Origin: Bacteroidaceae bacterium
Lineage (GTDB): Bacteria > Bacteroidota > Bacteroidia > Bacteroidales > Bacteroidaceae
Length of the DNA stretch: 57,662 nt
Reading direction: 5' to 3'
Assembly (NCBI GenBank): GCA_017540585.1
Contig: JAFYAT010000113.1
Coordinates: 1-57,662 of the forward strand
Position numbers and translations under genes: made by a program. Positions 31,263 to 41,379 of the stretch are shown one piece after another; within the stretch, counting starts at the first letter, position 1; every line of letters starts with the position of its first letter. The notes under the pieces were generated by a model. It ran no database searches. It was not told the origin of the DNA and saw nothing but the letters and a program-made list of their open reading frames with translations.

Positions 31263-32663
31263 CTACAGCTCTCCCTTTGCCTTGAGGTACTTCATGTAGG
31301 CAAGCTGGTTCTGATAGCGTGCCTCAATCTCGTTTGCCCTGGCTGTCTGCCAGAGCGCCTGAGCCTCGAGATAGTCGGAGAGAGGTTCGAGACCCACCTC
31401 GTACTGCTGACGCGACATCTTCATGTTCTCCTCCGCCTGAAGGGTGGACTTGCGGGTGATGTCCAGTTCGAGTATTGACTCGCTGAAGTTGTTGGCACAC
31501 TGGGTGAGTTCGAGAGTCATCTTCTCGTTGAGCTCTTCCTGTTCCAGTTGTGCTATGTGCTGCTCGGCACGTGCTGAACGGGTCTTGTGAATACCCTCGG
31601 TGAAGTAGCTGATGACAGGAACCTTGACCGTAACTCCTACGGCAAAGGCACCATTGCCCTTGAAGAGTTTCTTGCCCGCAAGCTCCATTCCGTCAACATA
31701 CGAATAGCTTCCGATGGCTGCCACGGTAGGGAGATAGTCACTCTGTACGAGCTTCACCTTCTTCTGTGCAAGGCGTGTCTTGCCCATAAGGATGGAATAC
31801 TCAGGGCGTGACTCGATGCCCGCCTGTGAGAGTGCCCTTGCATCAGGGCTGATGGCTGTTTCCCTTACACATTCCTCATCGACGGTGATGTCTGAATGGA
31901 GGTCGATGCCCGTCACCTGACAGAGGTTCATGCAGGCAAGACGGTAGGCATTGTCTGCCTTCTGTATGTTCAGTTCCACCTCGTTGAGCTTGACCTGTAC
32001 CTTGAGGGCGTCATTGCGTGTGCGGAGTCCGTGACGGACGGCTGCGTCCACGTTCTTCTGCAACTCGTCGAGGAGTGCCTTGTAGCTTCGTGCCACCTCA
32101 GTCATCTGCTTTGCCTTGACGGCAAGGAGATAAGCCTCCGTGGTGTTGACGATGACCTGACTCTCGGTGAGACGTACGTTACTCTCTGCCATCTCCATAC
32201 CGATGCGCGACATCTCGTAGGCAGCAGTAATCTTTCCACCTGTGTAGAGCGGTTGTGTGAGTACGGCTGAGCCGAAGAAGATGTTCTTTGCCTTGAACTC
32301 GATGGACGGGTCCTGCAACTGGAGCTGTGAGAGTCCTCCGAGCTGCTGCTGCGACATCATGCCTGACTGAAGCAAGGCTGGTGCCATCTGTGTGAGCATA
32401 CCCTTGGCGATGTTGTCCATAGGCAGCACGAGATTGGCAGAGCCCCAGCTGTAGGCATCGGCTGCCATGAGGTCGAGTTTAGGGAGATAGTTGGCACGGT
32501 ACGACTTCATGTCGCTCGTAACCTTGTTCTCCTGTTCGCGGGCAGACTTGAGCGACTTGTTGTGCTCGAGTGCCATCTTGCGGCACTCGTCAAGCGTCAG
32601 CTTCTGTGCCATTGATGCTGAAGACAAGGCAAGCAGACATATTATAAATGATATTTTTCTCAT
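31263..32663 (-). CDS. TolC-family outer-membrane efflux protein
   Basis: A 466-residue protein with signal peptide (MRKISFIICLLALSSASMAQ) and the duplicated TolC architecture: KLTLDECRKMALEHNKSLKS at the start, long coiled helices (ANVRLTESQVIVNTTEAYLL, KQMTEVARSYKALLDELQKN) and a second half (KTRLAQKKVKLVQSDYLPTV, then SRQQYEVGLEPLSDYLEAQA). It forms the outer-membrane channel of the tripartite pump. It is the last gene of the adaptor-pump-TolC operon, separated from the pump gene by 355 bp of repeats. Confidence 0.93.
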   Translation of the reverse strand: MRKISFIICLLALSSASMAQKLTLDECRKMALEHNKSLKSAREQENKVTSDMKSYRANYLPKLDLMAADAYSWGSANLVLPMDNIAKGMLTQMAPALLQSGMMSQQQLGGLSQLQLQDPSIEFKAKNIFFGSAVLTQPLYTGGKITAAYEMSRIGMEMAESNVRLTESQVIVNTTEAYLLAVKAKQMTEVARSYKALLDELQKNVDAAVRHGLRTRNDALKVQVKLNEVELNIQKADNAYRLACMNLCQVTGIDLHSDITVDEECVRETAISPDARALSQAGIESRPEYSILMGKTRLAQKKVKLVQSDYLPTVAAIGSYSYVDGMELAGKKLFKGNGAFAVGVTVKVPVISYFTEGIHKTRSARAEQHIAQLEQEELNEKMTLELTQCANNFSESILELDITRKSTLQAEENMKMSRQQYEVGLEPLSDYLEAQALWQTARANEIEARYQNQLAYMKYLKAKGEL

Positions 32664-32701
32664 AACAATCGTTTTTATATGAAGTCAAGAAGTTTTTTTA
32701 G

Positions 32702-32983
32702 AACGAAAATTTAGAAAATTAAAGAAAATTCATCCTTTAATTTATAATTTAAAGATTATGCATTAAGAACATAGTCGTGCCGCAAAGCGGCCAATTAGAA
32801 AAACCAAAGAAAACATAAGAAAACAATTTTTACTTTCCAAGGGAAAGTTGAACAAAAGAAAACCTTCTCAAAAAAAAGAAAATGTTTTTATCTGTTTTTT
32901 CTTGTTTTTATCTGTTTTTTCTTCGTCCGCACCTTTGGTGCGATTCCTCAGAAAAATTTTTTTTAATTTTCTAAATTTTCGTT
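32702..32983. repeat. 282-bp inverted-repeat element inside the efflux operon
   Basis: A perfect 22-bp inverted repeat (32702-32723 with 32962-32983, arm core ACGAAAATTTAGAAAATT) encloses a copy of the AT-rich repeat seen at 175-291 (here 32778-32941, with GCCGC/GCGGC dyad and GCACCTTTGGTGC end). It fills the gap between the pump and TolC genes and contains no gene. Confidence 0.75.
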
Positions 32984-33018
32984 TAATAAATAACTTCCAT
33001 ACTCCTTATTCTATAGAA

Positions 33019-36000
33019 TCAATGTACCTTGAAGAAGAGTGCATAGAGCACTGGAATGAAGATAAGTGTGATGAGCGTACCCATGAAGAGACCACCCATG
33101 ATGGTTACGGCAAGCGAGCCGAACATGGCATCAGGTACGAGCGGAATCATACCGAGGATGGTGGTGAGCGACGCCATCATGACAGGACGGAGACGGCTCT
33201 TGGATGAGTTGATGAGTGCCTCGCGTGGCTCCATGCCCTGCTCTATCTCAAGACTTATCTCGTCCATGAGCACGATACCGTTCTTAATCATCATACCTAT
33301 GAGTCCCAGCACTCCGACGATGGCAACGAATCCGAAAGCCTTACCCGAGATAAGGACAGAAGGGATGACGCCGACGAGGATGAGCGGAATGCAGAGGAAG
33401 ATGATTGTCGGCTTCTTATAATCCTTGAAGAGCATGATGAGGATGAGTATCATCATCACTATTGCCATCGGGAAGGCATTGAACAGATACTTCATACTCT
33501 GGTCGCTTGCCTTCTTCTCACCCTCCCATGAGAGCGAATAGCCCTCTGGAAGCTGTATCTTCTCTATATCCTTGGCTATTGCCTTGCGGGCTTCCTCTGT
33601 TCCTACTCCAGGACGAGGGCTGCACTGAAGGCGCTGTGTACGTTCGCCATTATAGCGCATCACGACAGGTTCTTCCCACTTAATCTTCACTCCGTGGGCA
33701 ACCTGACTGAGAGGTGTCGTCTGACCGAGTGACTCAAGGATGTCGTCCTTGTTCATGGCTCCCGTCACTACCTTCCTTACAGTAGTCATGTTGAAGATGC
33801 TCTTGATGTTAGGAAGCGTACCGAACACACTCACATTGTTGAGGTTCTGCACCTCATCGCCATTGCTGTCAACACACTTGACGTATATGTTCTCAGGATT
33901 GAGTCCGTCATAGAACTGACCGATAGGTATTCCACCAGCATACGTAAGCATGGAGAGGGAGACATCGGCACGAGTAATGCCGCTGTTGCGGGCAGCTGCC
34001 TGATTGTAATCGACCACGAGAGTAGGAACGAGTGGTTCCCAGTCGGTAGTAGGCAGATAAACCTTGTCGCTCCTGCGCACGATAGCCATTGCGCTGTCCG
34101 TAAGCGCATGGAGCACCTGTGGGTCAGGACCATGGAAGCACGCCTCGATAGGATACTTCTTGAACATGAGGTTGTATCTCTTGAACTTGACGTATGCATC
34201 AGGGAAATTGTCGGAAACAAGCTTCTGGAGGCTGTCCATCTCGTCAACGAGTGCCGATGGCGACTCGAAGTCGATGATAAGCTCTCCGTAAGAGAGTGAC
34301 GGAGTGGCAATGCTGCGGACAAGGTTGTAACGGCTTGGAGTTCCGCCTACGGAGGCAGTAATACTCTTGACCGACTTACTGTTGGCACGGATAAGTTCCT
34401 GTATCTTCACGAGGTCTGCCTCCACCTGAGTAGAGTTGCTACCCTCAGGAAGCTTGTACTCCATGTACAACTGGTCATACTCCATATCAGGGAAGAAAGC
34501 CTGATTGAGGAACTTATAGCACAATCCGCTCACGGCAAGGAGTGCAACGGCAACTCCCACCATTGTCCAGCGGAAACGAAGTCCGAGCGTAAGAATCTTT
34601 TCGAGCACATCGTATGCCTTGCCCGAATAGAGGTCAACGGACGAATCCTTGTCGTCCCCTACTGCATCATTGGTCTTGAACATACGGTCAGCCATGATAG
34701 GAACATGCACGAGGGCAAGAATCCAGCTGAGGAGCAACGATACGGCAATGACGATGAAGAGGTCGCGCACATATACTCCTGCCGAATCAGGGCTGAGGAA
34801 GATTGGCAAGAAAGCAAGAATGGCAATGAGCGTTGCTCCGAGCAATGGCATTGCCGTCTTGGCACCTATCGACGTGAGTGCCTCTATACGTGACTTGCCC
34901 TGCTTGATGTCGATAAGAATACCGTCAACAATGACGATGGCATTATCCACGAGCATACCCATGGCAAGGATGAACGATGCAAGCGAAACACGCTGGAGCG
35001 TACCGTCAAAGCCATTGAGGATAAGGAACGAACCAAACACGATGCTGACGAGGCTCATACCAATCATGATGCCACTCTTAAGTCCCATGAAGAAGATGAG
35101 GACGACAACAACGATGATGACCGACTCAAGAAGATTGATAAGGAACGTGTTGAGGGCATTGCTCACACGCTCTGGCTGGAAGAACACCTTCTCACACTTG
35201 ACACCGGCAGGCATACGCTTCTCAAGTTCGGTAATCTTGTTTTCCACCTTCTCACCCACCTTGAGGATGTCATAGCTTGTGAGACAGGAGACAGAGATTC
35301 CGAGAGCACGTTCGCCATTGCGGAACATCTCATTGCGTGTGGTATGCTCATAGTCCTCAACGATATCAGCAATATCCTTGAGACGAATCTGGTCGTCATC
35401 ATGACCAGCAATAAGCATGTCGGCAATATCCTCTACGTTATTGAACTTATCGTTCACAGTCACACGCACACGCTTGTCACCATTGTCCCAATAGCCAGCA
35501 TAACTTGTCTTGTTCTGGTTGTTGAGAGTGGCAAGAACCTCCGTAGGGAGCACACCAAGGTGAGCCATACGGTCTTCGCGCAACTTGATTTCGATACACT
35601 TGCTACGAGCACCGTATATCTCGACTCGGCTCACACCGTCAATGGCAACAATCTCACGTTTCAGGAGTTCGGCATAATCGGAGAGCTGGCGGTCGCCAAG
35701 ACCGTCGCCCACAAGGGCATAGAACATACCATAGACATCACCGAAGTCATCCCTAACCATAGGTACGGAAGCACCAGCAGGCAACTTTGCCTGCACGTTG
35801 CTCACCTTACGACGCAGCAAGTCCCACTCCTGTTCCACGGCATCATTAGCCACAGTCGTCTGAAGCTCGACAGTAATGAGTGAGAGGTCGGCATACGAAG
35901 CACTCTGAACATTATTGACCGAAGGCATCTCACGTATAGCCTTCTCAAGTCGGTCGGTAACCTCAAGCTCCACCTGGTGAGATGAAGCACCAGGATAAGT

Positions 36001-36150
36001 GGTTACGACCATGGCTTGCTTGACCTTCAAGGCAGGATCCTCCAGCTTACTCATTGACTGGTAAGAGAGGAATCCACCTATTATAAGGCACACAACAAGG
36101 AAATTAACCAGTTTCCTGTTGTCAAGTGCCCATTTGCTATAATTAATCAT
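33019..36150 (-). CDS. RND efflux pump, inner-membrane subunit
   Basis: A 1043-residue RND transporter. Twelve membrane segments in two groups flank two large periplasmic loops. Visible marks: the first helix near NRKLVNFLVVCLIIGGFLSY, PGASSHQVELEVTDRLEKAI in the porter part, the helix-4 stretch FILAMGMLVDNAIVIVDGI (the acidic relay reads D-N rather than the D-D of AcrB), and the helix-10 to 12 region (GLIGMMIKNGIVLMDEISLE). It takes up substrates from periplasm or inner membrane and pumps them out with proton energy. It follows the adaptor gene by 156 bp. Substrate cannot be told from the sequence. Confidence 0.94.
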   Translation of the reverse strand: MINYSKWALDNRKLVNFLVVCLIIGGFLSYQSMSKLEDPALKVKQAMVVTTYPGASSHQVELEVTDRLEKAIREMPSVNNVQSASYADLSLITVELQTTVANDAVEQEWDLLRRKVSNVQAKLPAGASVPMVRDDFGDVYGMFYALVGDGLGDRQLSDYAELLKREIVAIDGVSRVEIYGARSKCIEIKLREDRMAHLGVLPTEVLATLNNQNKTSYAGYWDNGDKRVRVTVNDKFNNVEDIADMLIAGHDDDQIRLKDIADIVEDYEHTTRNEMFRNGERALGISVSCLTSYDILKVGEKVENKITELEKRMPAGVKCEKVFFQPERVSNALNTFLINLLESVIIVVVVLIFFMGLKSGIMIGMSLVSIVFGSFLILNGFDGTLQRVSLASFILAMGMLVDNAIVIVDGILIDIKQGKSRIEALTSIGAKTAMPLLGATLIAILAFLPIFLSPDSAGVYVRDLFIVIAVSLLLSWILALVHVPIMADRMFKTNDAVGDDKDSSVDLYSGKAYDVLEKILTLGLRFRWTMVGVAVALLAVSGLCYKFLNQAFFPDMEYDQLYMEYKLPEGSNSTQVEADLVKIQELIRANSKSVKSITASVGGTPSRYNLVRSIATPSLSYGELIIDFESPSALVDEMDSLQKLVSDNFPDAYVKFKRYNLMFKKYPIEACFHGPDPQVLHALTDSAMAIVRRSDKVYLPTTDWEPLVPTLVVDYNQAAARNSGITRADVSLSMLTYAGGIPIGQFYDGLNPENIYVKCVDSNGDEVQNLNNVSVFGTLPNIKSIFNMTTVRKVVTGAMNKDDILESLGQTTPLSQVAHGVKIKWEEPVVMRYNGERTQRLQCSPRPGVGTEEARKAIAKDIEKIQLPEGYSLSWEGEKKASDQSMKYLFNAFPMAIVMMILILIMLFKDYKKPTIIFLCIPLILVGVIPSVLISGKAFGFVAIVGVLGLIGMMIKNGIVLMDEISLEIEQGMEPREALINSSKSRLRPVMMASLTTILGMIPLVPDAMFGSLAVTIMGGLFMGTLITLIFIPVLYALFFKVH

Positions 36151-36269
36151 TTGTTCGTTCTTTGATTGTTTATAAGATTAGATAGAACGCTAATAAATCG
36201 CAATAGTTGCTATAGTTATTCTATAAACAGTTATTAGAAACTATACGACTAAATAAGCGATAGAGTATC

Positions 36270-36302
36270 TACTCCCCGTCCTAAAAGGAAGGGGTTGGGG
36301 GA
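36270..36302. repeat. GC-rich intergenic repeat
   Basis: CTCCCCGTCC, a short A-rich loop, then GGAAGGGGTTGGGGGAAGG, a degenerate hairpin of the same style as the other GC-rich repeats. It lies between adaptor and pump genes. Confidence 0.45.
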
Positions 36303-36306
36303 AGGT

Positions 36307-37371
36307 CTACAGTAGTCCTCCCACATTGCTCTTGCTTGCAGGCTTGATAGGCTTCACCTTCTGACCATCAACGATGTTGCGGACACCAGTAGCAACGACC
36401 TTACTACCCTTCTTTATGCCCTTCACGTTGGAAGAACCGTCACGGTTGAGCTGGAGAACAGTAACGTCCTTTGCCCTGGCAACACCATCATCGTACATAT
36501 AAATAATAGTCTTGCCATCCTTGTTGAGAACAGCAGATGTAGGCACATTGACCACACCATGATCCTCATCCTCAAGCGTAGCCTTGACGATAGTGCTCAT
36601 TCCCGCAGTAATCTTCTTCTTGTCATAATTGCCCTTCATGCGAAGACGGACAGTATAAAGCTGACTCGTATTTGCCTCATTGCTTATGCGGACAACCTCA
36701 AGAGGGAAAGTCTCACCCTCCATGACATCAAACTCACAAGAGAAAGAAGTAAACTTGTCACGACGACCATAATCATTGGCAGACATGTTAATCTCAACCT
36801 CAAGTCCTGAACCACCAGCAACAGTGAAGACAGGCATTCCTGCAGCAACAGTCTCACCCGCTTCATGTATCTTTTCCTTAATATATCCTGTGATTGGAGA
36901 CTTGAGCTTAGTGTCCTCAAGCTGGTCCTTATGATGTGCAAACTTCTGTGTAATCTGCTCAAGTCCGTAGCGAGCCTTGTCGTATGCCTGTGCAGAAGTA
37001 TTGCCTTCCTTGTAGAGAGCAATCACACGTTCGGCAGTAGCCTTTATGTCCTCATACTCAGCCTTGGTTGCATTAAACTGAATCTGATAATCCCTGTTAT
37101 CCATCTCTGCGATAACCTGTCCTCTTGTTACCATATCGCCCTCTTTCACATAGACACGTGAGATAGGACCCGAAACACGGAAAGACACATTTGCCTCTTC
37201 CGCAGTCTTTGTCTTACCTGTAAATGTCTGAGTACCCAACTGGTCAGCATTTACAGCCTCTACCACATTAACATAGACACTCTCGTCAGTCGTTTCACTG
37301 TTTCCGCCACAGCTATATAGGGCAATAGCCGGAAACATCAACACATAAAATAGTCTTTTACTTTTTTTCAT
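36307..37371 (-). CDS. RND efflux adaptor (membrane-fusion) lipoprotein
   Basis: A 354-residue periplasmic adaptor with a lipobox at ALYSC (Cys 21). It shows the lipoyl/barrel-sandwich half-motifs (SGPISRVYVKEGDMVTRGQV and KSPITGYIKEKIHEAGETVA), a helical hairpin between (ATKAEYEDIKATAERVIALY, KARYGLEQITQKFAHHKDQL), then beta-barrel and membrane-proximal domains (VYTVRLRMKG-like region and VPTSAVLNKDGKTIIYMYDD). It links the pump to the TolC channel. First gene of the operon. A -7 element TAAATTTG is on the minus strand at 37443-37450. Confidence 0.93.
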   Translation of the reverse strand: MKKSKRLFYVLMFPAIALYSCGGNSETTDESVYVNVVEAVNADQLGTQTFTGKTKTAEEANVSFRVSGPISRVYVKEGDMVTRGQVIAEMDNRDYQIQFNATKAEYEDIKATAERVIALYKEGNTSAQAYDKARYGLEQITQKFAHHKDQLEDTKLKSPITGYIKEKIHEAGETVAAGMPVFTVAGGSGLEVEINMSANDYGRRDKFTSFSCEFDVMEGETFPLEVVRISNEANTSQLYTVRLRMKGNYDKKKITAGMSTIVKATLEDEDHGVVNVPTSAVLNKDGKTIIYMYDDGVARAKDVTVLQLNRDGSSNVKGIKKGSKVVATGVRNIVDGQKVKPIKPASKSNVGGLL

Positions 37372-37442
37372 ATATACAAATCGTTTTTAAATTATTCTCT
37401 TGCCTGCTTACATTACACAATCTTCATAATGCAATAACGTTG

Positions 37443-37450
37443 CAAATTTA
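37443..37450 (-). promoter_or_regulatory. -7 element TAAATTTG of the efflux operon
   Basis: A full match to TAnnTTTG on the minus strand, 72 bp before the adaptor start; no -33 at standard spacing, as expected if an activator such as the divergent AraC protein is needed (inference). Confidence 0.45.
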
Positions 37451-37607
37451 TTGCTTTTATTTCATACCGCAGTAAGTTTTTTTGGGGTAATTTTGTCCTA
37501 AAAGTACTTAATACCCCAAAATAATTAGTTAATCTGTTGCATTTATACAAAACAATTCGTTAATTTGTACACAAAAATATAACTAAGTCCACAAAATTTT
37601 CTGAATC

Positions 37608-38543
37608 ATGTTTGAAGATAGTGTAAAAGTCTTGCACCTCGTTGGTGACGAGAAAAACATCTTGGAGGCAGAAGATGCCATGGTCAAGATTCCGCGTACA
37701 GGTATTTTTATCTGTACAGGTGGTTGGGTAAACCTTACGCTGGATGGAACCAACTATCATCTGACGAAAGACTGTATGATAGTGTACTTCGCTTACAGCT
37801 CACTACAGATTACCAATCATAGTACACCTATCACAGGTACATTGATAGGTGCAGATCTTGAGACAATACAGCCTCTGCTCTACAATGTATCCGATTTCAA
37901 CGCAATATTTGTCATCAAGCAGAACCCTCTGGTCATGCTTTCCATTGACCGTATAAACAGGATGATGACATTCACAACTCTCCTTGAGCACACACTCGAA
38001 AAACAGAAGAAGTTTGACGACATGCTGGCTCAGGGTGACAACACCATCATTCCTGCAAGGGAAATAAATCTACAGCAAAGAAAACTACTTGGACAATGTG
38101 TGATGCTCGAGATTATCTCATGTTTTGCAAAGAATGGAACATCATATAAGCTTGACAACAGACGTGATGACGTGCTCAAGACATTCATGGAATCACTCTA
38201 TCGCAACTATAAGCAGGAGCATGAAGTTTCATTCTATGCACAGGAGCAGAACCTCACATGCCGCTACTTCTCCTCCATCATCAAGGACCGTTCAGGACAG
38301 ACACCAAGCACATGGATTGCGACTGCCCTCCTCGTAGAGGCAAAGCAGATGCTCCAATCCACACCTCTCTCAGTAAGGGATGTGTCCGAAAAACTGAACT
38401 TCCCTAACCAGTCTTACTTCGGCAAGTGGTTCAAGAACCACACGGGAATAAGCCCGCTTGAATTTAAGGCAGGAAAGGCGATTACAGAAACCAAAGAAGC
38501 AGAACTCGCCAAGTTCATGCAAAGCAGCCTCTTCAAGAAATAA
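37608..38543 (+). CDS. AraC-family regulator divergent from the efflux operon
   Basis: A 311-residue regulator. Residues about 20-130 form a sensor-like region (GIFICTGGWVNLTLDGTNYH). The C-terminal 100 residues are the AraC double helix-turn-helix (EVSFYAQEQNLTCRYFSSII, KDRSGQTPSTWIATALLVEA, then SVRDVSEKLNFPNQSYFGKW and FKNHTGISPLEF). It is transcribed away from the efflux operon across a 236-bp gap, a position that suggests it controls that operon. GTTG (37536-37539), 20 bp, TTAATTTG is a near-consensus promoter for it. Confidence 0.9.
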   Translation: MFEDSVKVLHLVGDEKNILEAEDAMVKIPRTGIFICTGGWVNLTLDGTNYHLTKDCMIVYFAYSSLQITNHSTPITGTLIGADLETIQPLLYNVSDFNAIFVIKQNPLVMLSIDRINRMMTFTTLLEHTLEKQKKFDDMLAQGDNTIIPAREINLQQRKLLGQCVMLEIISCFAKNGTSYKLDNRRDDVLKTFMESLYRNYKQEHEVSFYAQEQNLTCRYFSSIIKDRSGQTPSTWIATALLVEAKQMLQSTPLSVRDVSEKLNFPNQSYFGKWFKNHTGISPLEFKAGKAITETKEAELAKFMQSSLFKK

Positions 38544-38642
38544 CATTATGGGACTGCAAAAGTCAGTAGTAGGTCTCATGTTAGTCAATAATGAGTCTCA
38601 TCTTTAAACAATAAATAAACATTATAACCAAACAACAAAAAA

Positions 38643-39140
38643 ATGAAAAAGCTCTTATTAGTTCCAATGATTATTGCACTTGCAATATTTACATCATGCG
38701 CTCTTGATACAGATGAAAATCGTGCAGAAGCAACATTGTATCATGCAGGTGTAGTTGAAAGTTACGATTTCACCGACACTTTGAATAAGGTGTATGCAAA
38801 ATACATCACCAAGGCACTCGAAAATGACTCAATCGTCGGCATCCCATTCAAACATGAAGCTGAGGTTAATATCGCAAGTTACGAATATGCAGAAATGAAG
38901 TGTGATGAATATGCATACGAAGATTACATCGACCTTTTGAAAAGAAAGAAAATTACACTCGATGAAATCAAGAGAATCATCTTCTCTTCATCATATCCAA
39001 ATGACACGACATTCGAGAAAATAATCAAAGGTTGCGAAAAATATTCTGACCTTGACCTCAAGCCATTCATGGTTAATATTAATCTTATAAACTTGAAATA
39101 CGGTAAAAGCATTTACAAAGAATCTATCTATGTAAAATAA
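38643..39140 (+). CDS. Small hypothetical lipoprotein (165 aa)
   Basis: A lipoprotein of unknown function. The signal peptide MKKLLLVPMIIALAIFTSC has its lipobox Cys at 19. The mature part is acidic and helical (DFTDTLNKVYAKYITKALEN, ECDEYAYEDYIDLLKRKK-like region) and has no domain that I recognise. It lies 22 bp ahead of the PL11 lyase gene and may be co-transcribed with it, but nothing in the sequence links it to pectin. Confidence 0.75.
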   Translation: MKKLLLVPMIIALAIFTSCALDTDENRAEATLYHAGVVESYDFTDTLNKVYAKYITKALENDSIVGIPFKHEAEVNIASYEYAEMKCDEYAYEDYIDLLKRKKITLDEIKRIIFSSSYPNDTTFEKIIKGCEKYSDLDLKPFMVNINLINLKYGKSIYKESIYVK

Positions 39141-39162
39141 TATGTAAAATAAAAAGATATAG

Positions 39163-41058
39163 ATGAAAGGATTTATACTTCCAACAATATCTCTATTTTT
39201 ATGTGCAGGACTTTCTGCACAACCTAATTATGACTACTCCACAATCCAGCGAGAACGACTGGGCCGTGGAGTTGTTTGTGTTCGTGACAACGATTCGGTA
39301 GCGATTTCGTGGAGATTCCTTTCTACAGATGGCACAAGCACAACATTCAACGTCTATGCTGACGGCAAGAAACTTAATGCTGAGCCTTTGATTTCATCGA
39401 CATTTTTCAAGCATTCAGCCAAGGACAAGACAACAAAATATTCCGTTGTTCCCGTCATTGACGGAAAAGAAACAAAGGAAGGCAAAGCTGATTATACACT
39501 ATTCAAAGAGTCAAGTAAACCTTACATCAGCATCCCCCTCAACCGTCCCGCAGACGTCCAGATTGACGGCAGGATGTGCCAATATTCTGCCAATGATGCA
39601 AGCGTCGGCGATGTAGATGGTGACGGCGAATATGAGATTATCCTCAAATGGGACTGCATGGGACATGACAACTCACATGAGGGTGTAACGGGAAACGTTC
39701 TCCTTGACTGCTATAAGCTAAACGGAAAACAACTGTGGCGAATAGACCTTGGACGCAACATTCGTGCAGGTGCTCACTACACACAGTTCATGGTATTTGA
39801 CTTTGATGGTGACGGAAAAGCTGAACTTATGACAAAAACCGCCGATGGAACTAAAGACGGCAAGGGAAATTATATCGGTGACAAGGATGCAAACTATGTC
39901 ACAAACGGATTCATCGACAAAAGTATCGACGGCAAAGGTACGACACGAAAGCAACGAATAAGCGGAAGAATTCTTTCGGGTCCTGAATACCTTACCGTGT
40001 TCAACGGAGAAACAGGTGCAGCAATGAAAACCGTTGACTATATCCCTTCACGTGGAAACATAGCTGCATGGGGTGATAGTTACGGAAATCGTGTTGACCG
40101 CTTCCTTGCATGTGTGGCTTATCTTGACGGCAAGCATCCAAGTGCTGTATTCTGCCGTGGATATTACACTCGTACCGTCATTGCAGCATGGGATTGGGAC
40201 GGCAAGGAACTTACCTCACGATGGGTGTTTGACTCTGAGAGGACAGACAGCATCAACCGTATTACAAATCCAAATGCCCTCCCTTACAGCGGACAAGGCA
40301 ACCATAACCTTCGTGTGGGCGATGTGGATGGCGATGGATGTGACGAAATAACATACGGTTCGATGGCAATAAATAACGATGGAACCGGACTTTACACCAC
40401 AGGCATGGGACATGGCGATGCACTTCATCTTATGGCATTCTATCCTGATTCCACCACACTACAGCTATGGGACGTACATGAGAATAAGCGTGACGGCTCT
40501 GATTTCCGTGACGCAAGGACAGGACGCATCATCTTCCAGATAAAGAGCGACATTGACGTCGGCAGAGGTATGGCAGCTGACATTGACCCTACGAATCCAG
40601 GACTTGAGATGTGGTCTTCAAGCCAAAGAGGATATTTTGATGTCAACGGTAATCATCACAACACAAGTACATTCATTCCTCAAAATTCTGCCGTATGGTG
40701 GGATGGCGACAAGCTCCGTGAACTCTTGGACAGAGAGACGATTACAAAATTCAATTGGAACACATCACGATGCGAAATCTTGAAGAACTTCAGAGATGAA
40801 GGATGTGCCTTCAACAACAGCAGTAAGATGAATCCATGTCTTAGTGCCGACATCATAGGCGACTGGCGTGAAGAAGTAATTGTACGCACAAGGGACAGCA
40901 AGGAACTGCGTGTTTACACCACAACGATACCTACCTCCTACCGTTTCCACTCATTCATGGAGGACATACCTTACAGGATAAGTGTGGCAACAGAGAACGT
41001 AGGATATAATCAACCACCGGAGCCATCGTTCTATTTTGGCGTAACAAATAACGAATGA
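39163..41058 (+). CDS. PL11-family rhamnogalacturonan lyase
   Basis: A 631-residue secreted enzyme with signal peptide MKGFILPTISLFLCAGLSAQ. An N-terminal fibronectin-like domain (RLGRGVVCVRDNDSVAISWR, then STTFNVYADGKKL) precedes an eight-bladed propeller with calcium-binding DxDGDG repeats (VGDVDGDGEYEIILKWD, VFDFDGDGKAELMTKTADGT, VGDVDGDGCDEITYG). These are the marks of PL11 lyases that cleave the rhamnogalacturonan-I backbone by beta-elimination. Functionally it complements the GH43 arabinanase at 27031. Confidence 0.93.
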   Translation: MKGFILPTISLFLCAGLSAQPNYDYSTIQRERLGRGVVCVRDNDSVAISWRFLSTDGTSTTFNVYADGKKLNAEPLISSTFFKHSAKDKTTKYSVVPVIDGKETKEGKADYTLFKESSKPYISIPLNRPADVQIDGRMCQYSANDASVGDVDGDGEYEIILKWDCMGHDNSHEGVTGNVLLDCYKLNGKQLWRIDLGRNIRAGAHYTQFMVFDFDGDGKAELMTKTADGTKDGKGNYIGDKDANYVTNGFIDKSIDGKGTTRKQRISGRILSGPEYLTVFNGETGAAMKTVDYIPSRGNIAAWGDSYGNRVDRFLACVAYLDGKHPSAVFCRGYYTRTVIAAWDWDGKELTSRWVFDSERTDSINRITNPNALPYSGQGNHNLRVGDVDGDGCDEITYGSMAINNDGTGLYTTGMGHGDALHLMAFYPDSTTLQLWDVHENKRDGSDFRDARTGRIIFQIKSDIDVGRGMAADIDPTNPGLEMWSSSQRGYFDVNGNHHNTSTFIPQNSAVWWDGDKLRELLDRETITKFNWNTSRCEILKNFRDEGCAFNNSSKMNPCLSADIIGDWREEVIVRTRDSKELRVYTTTIPTSYRFHSFMEDIPYRISVATENVGYNQPPEPSFYFGVTNNE

Positions 41059-41059
41059 C

Positions 41060-41344
41060 ATGAACAGAAAACAGATTACATCCATCATACTGCTTATCGG
41101 TGCGATAGTGTATGATTTCATTCCTGCCGACCTTATCCCCGACATTCCTGTCATCGGATGGATTGATGATTTCTTCGTGACTTCATCGGCATTATTCAAC
41201 TGCATCCAACAGTTTTCGGACGATGGAAACGAGATATTAGAAAAAGTGATGAAATGGCTAAAGTGGACTTGCTTCCTATTGGCTGTCCTCATCATTCTCG
41301 TCTTCCTCCTGCTGACTGCAACAATCATCTCGATATTTAAGTAA
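41060..41344 (+). CDS. DUF1232 membrane protein
   Basis: A 94-residue protein with the DUF1232 core: IILLIGAIVYDFIPADLIPD followed by IPVIGWIDDFFVTSSAL, a hydrophobic hairpin with the conserved P-DLIPD and G-DD motifs. A second membrane segment is at about 68-90. The family is small, membrane-bound and of unknown role. It starts 1 bp after the PL11 stop, so it is co-transcribed. Confidence 0.82.
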   Translation: MNRKQITSIILLIGAIVYDFIPADLIPDIPVIGWIDDFFVTSSALFNCIQQFSDDGNEILEKVMKWLKWTCFLLAVLIILVFLLLTATIISIFK

Positions 41345-41379
41345 AATCGAATTTTCGATAGGACATAGTGTCATATCAT

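Noticed and set aside
36307-37371. Multidrug assignment of the efflux operon
   Set aside because: Substrate cannot be inferred from adaptor, pump or TolC sequence; only the tripartite RND type is supported.
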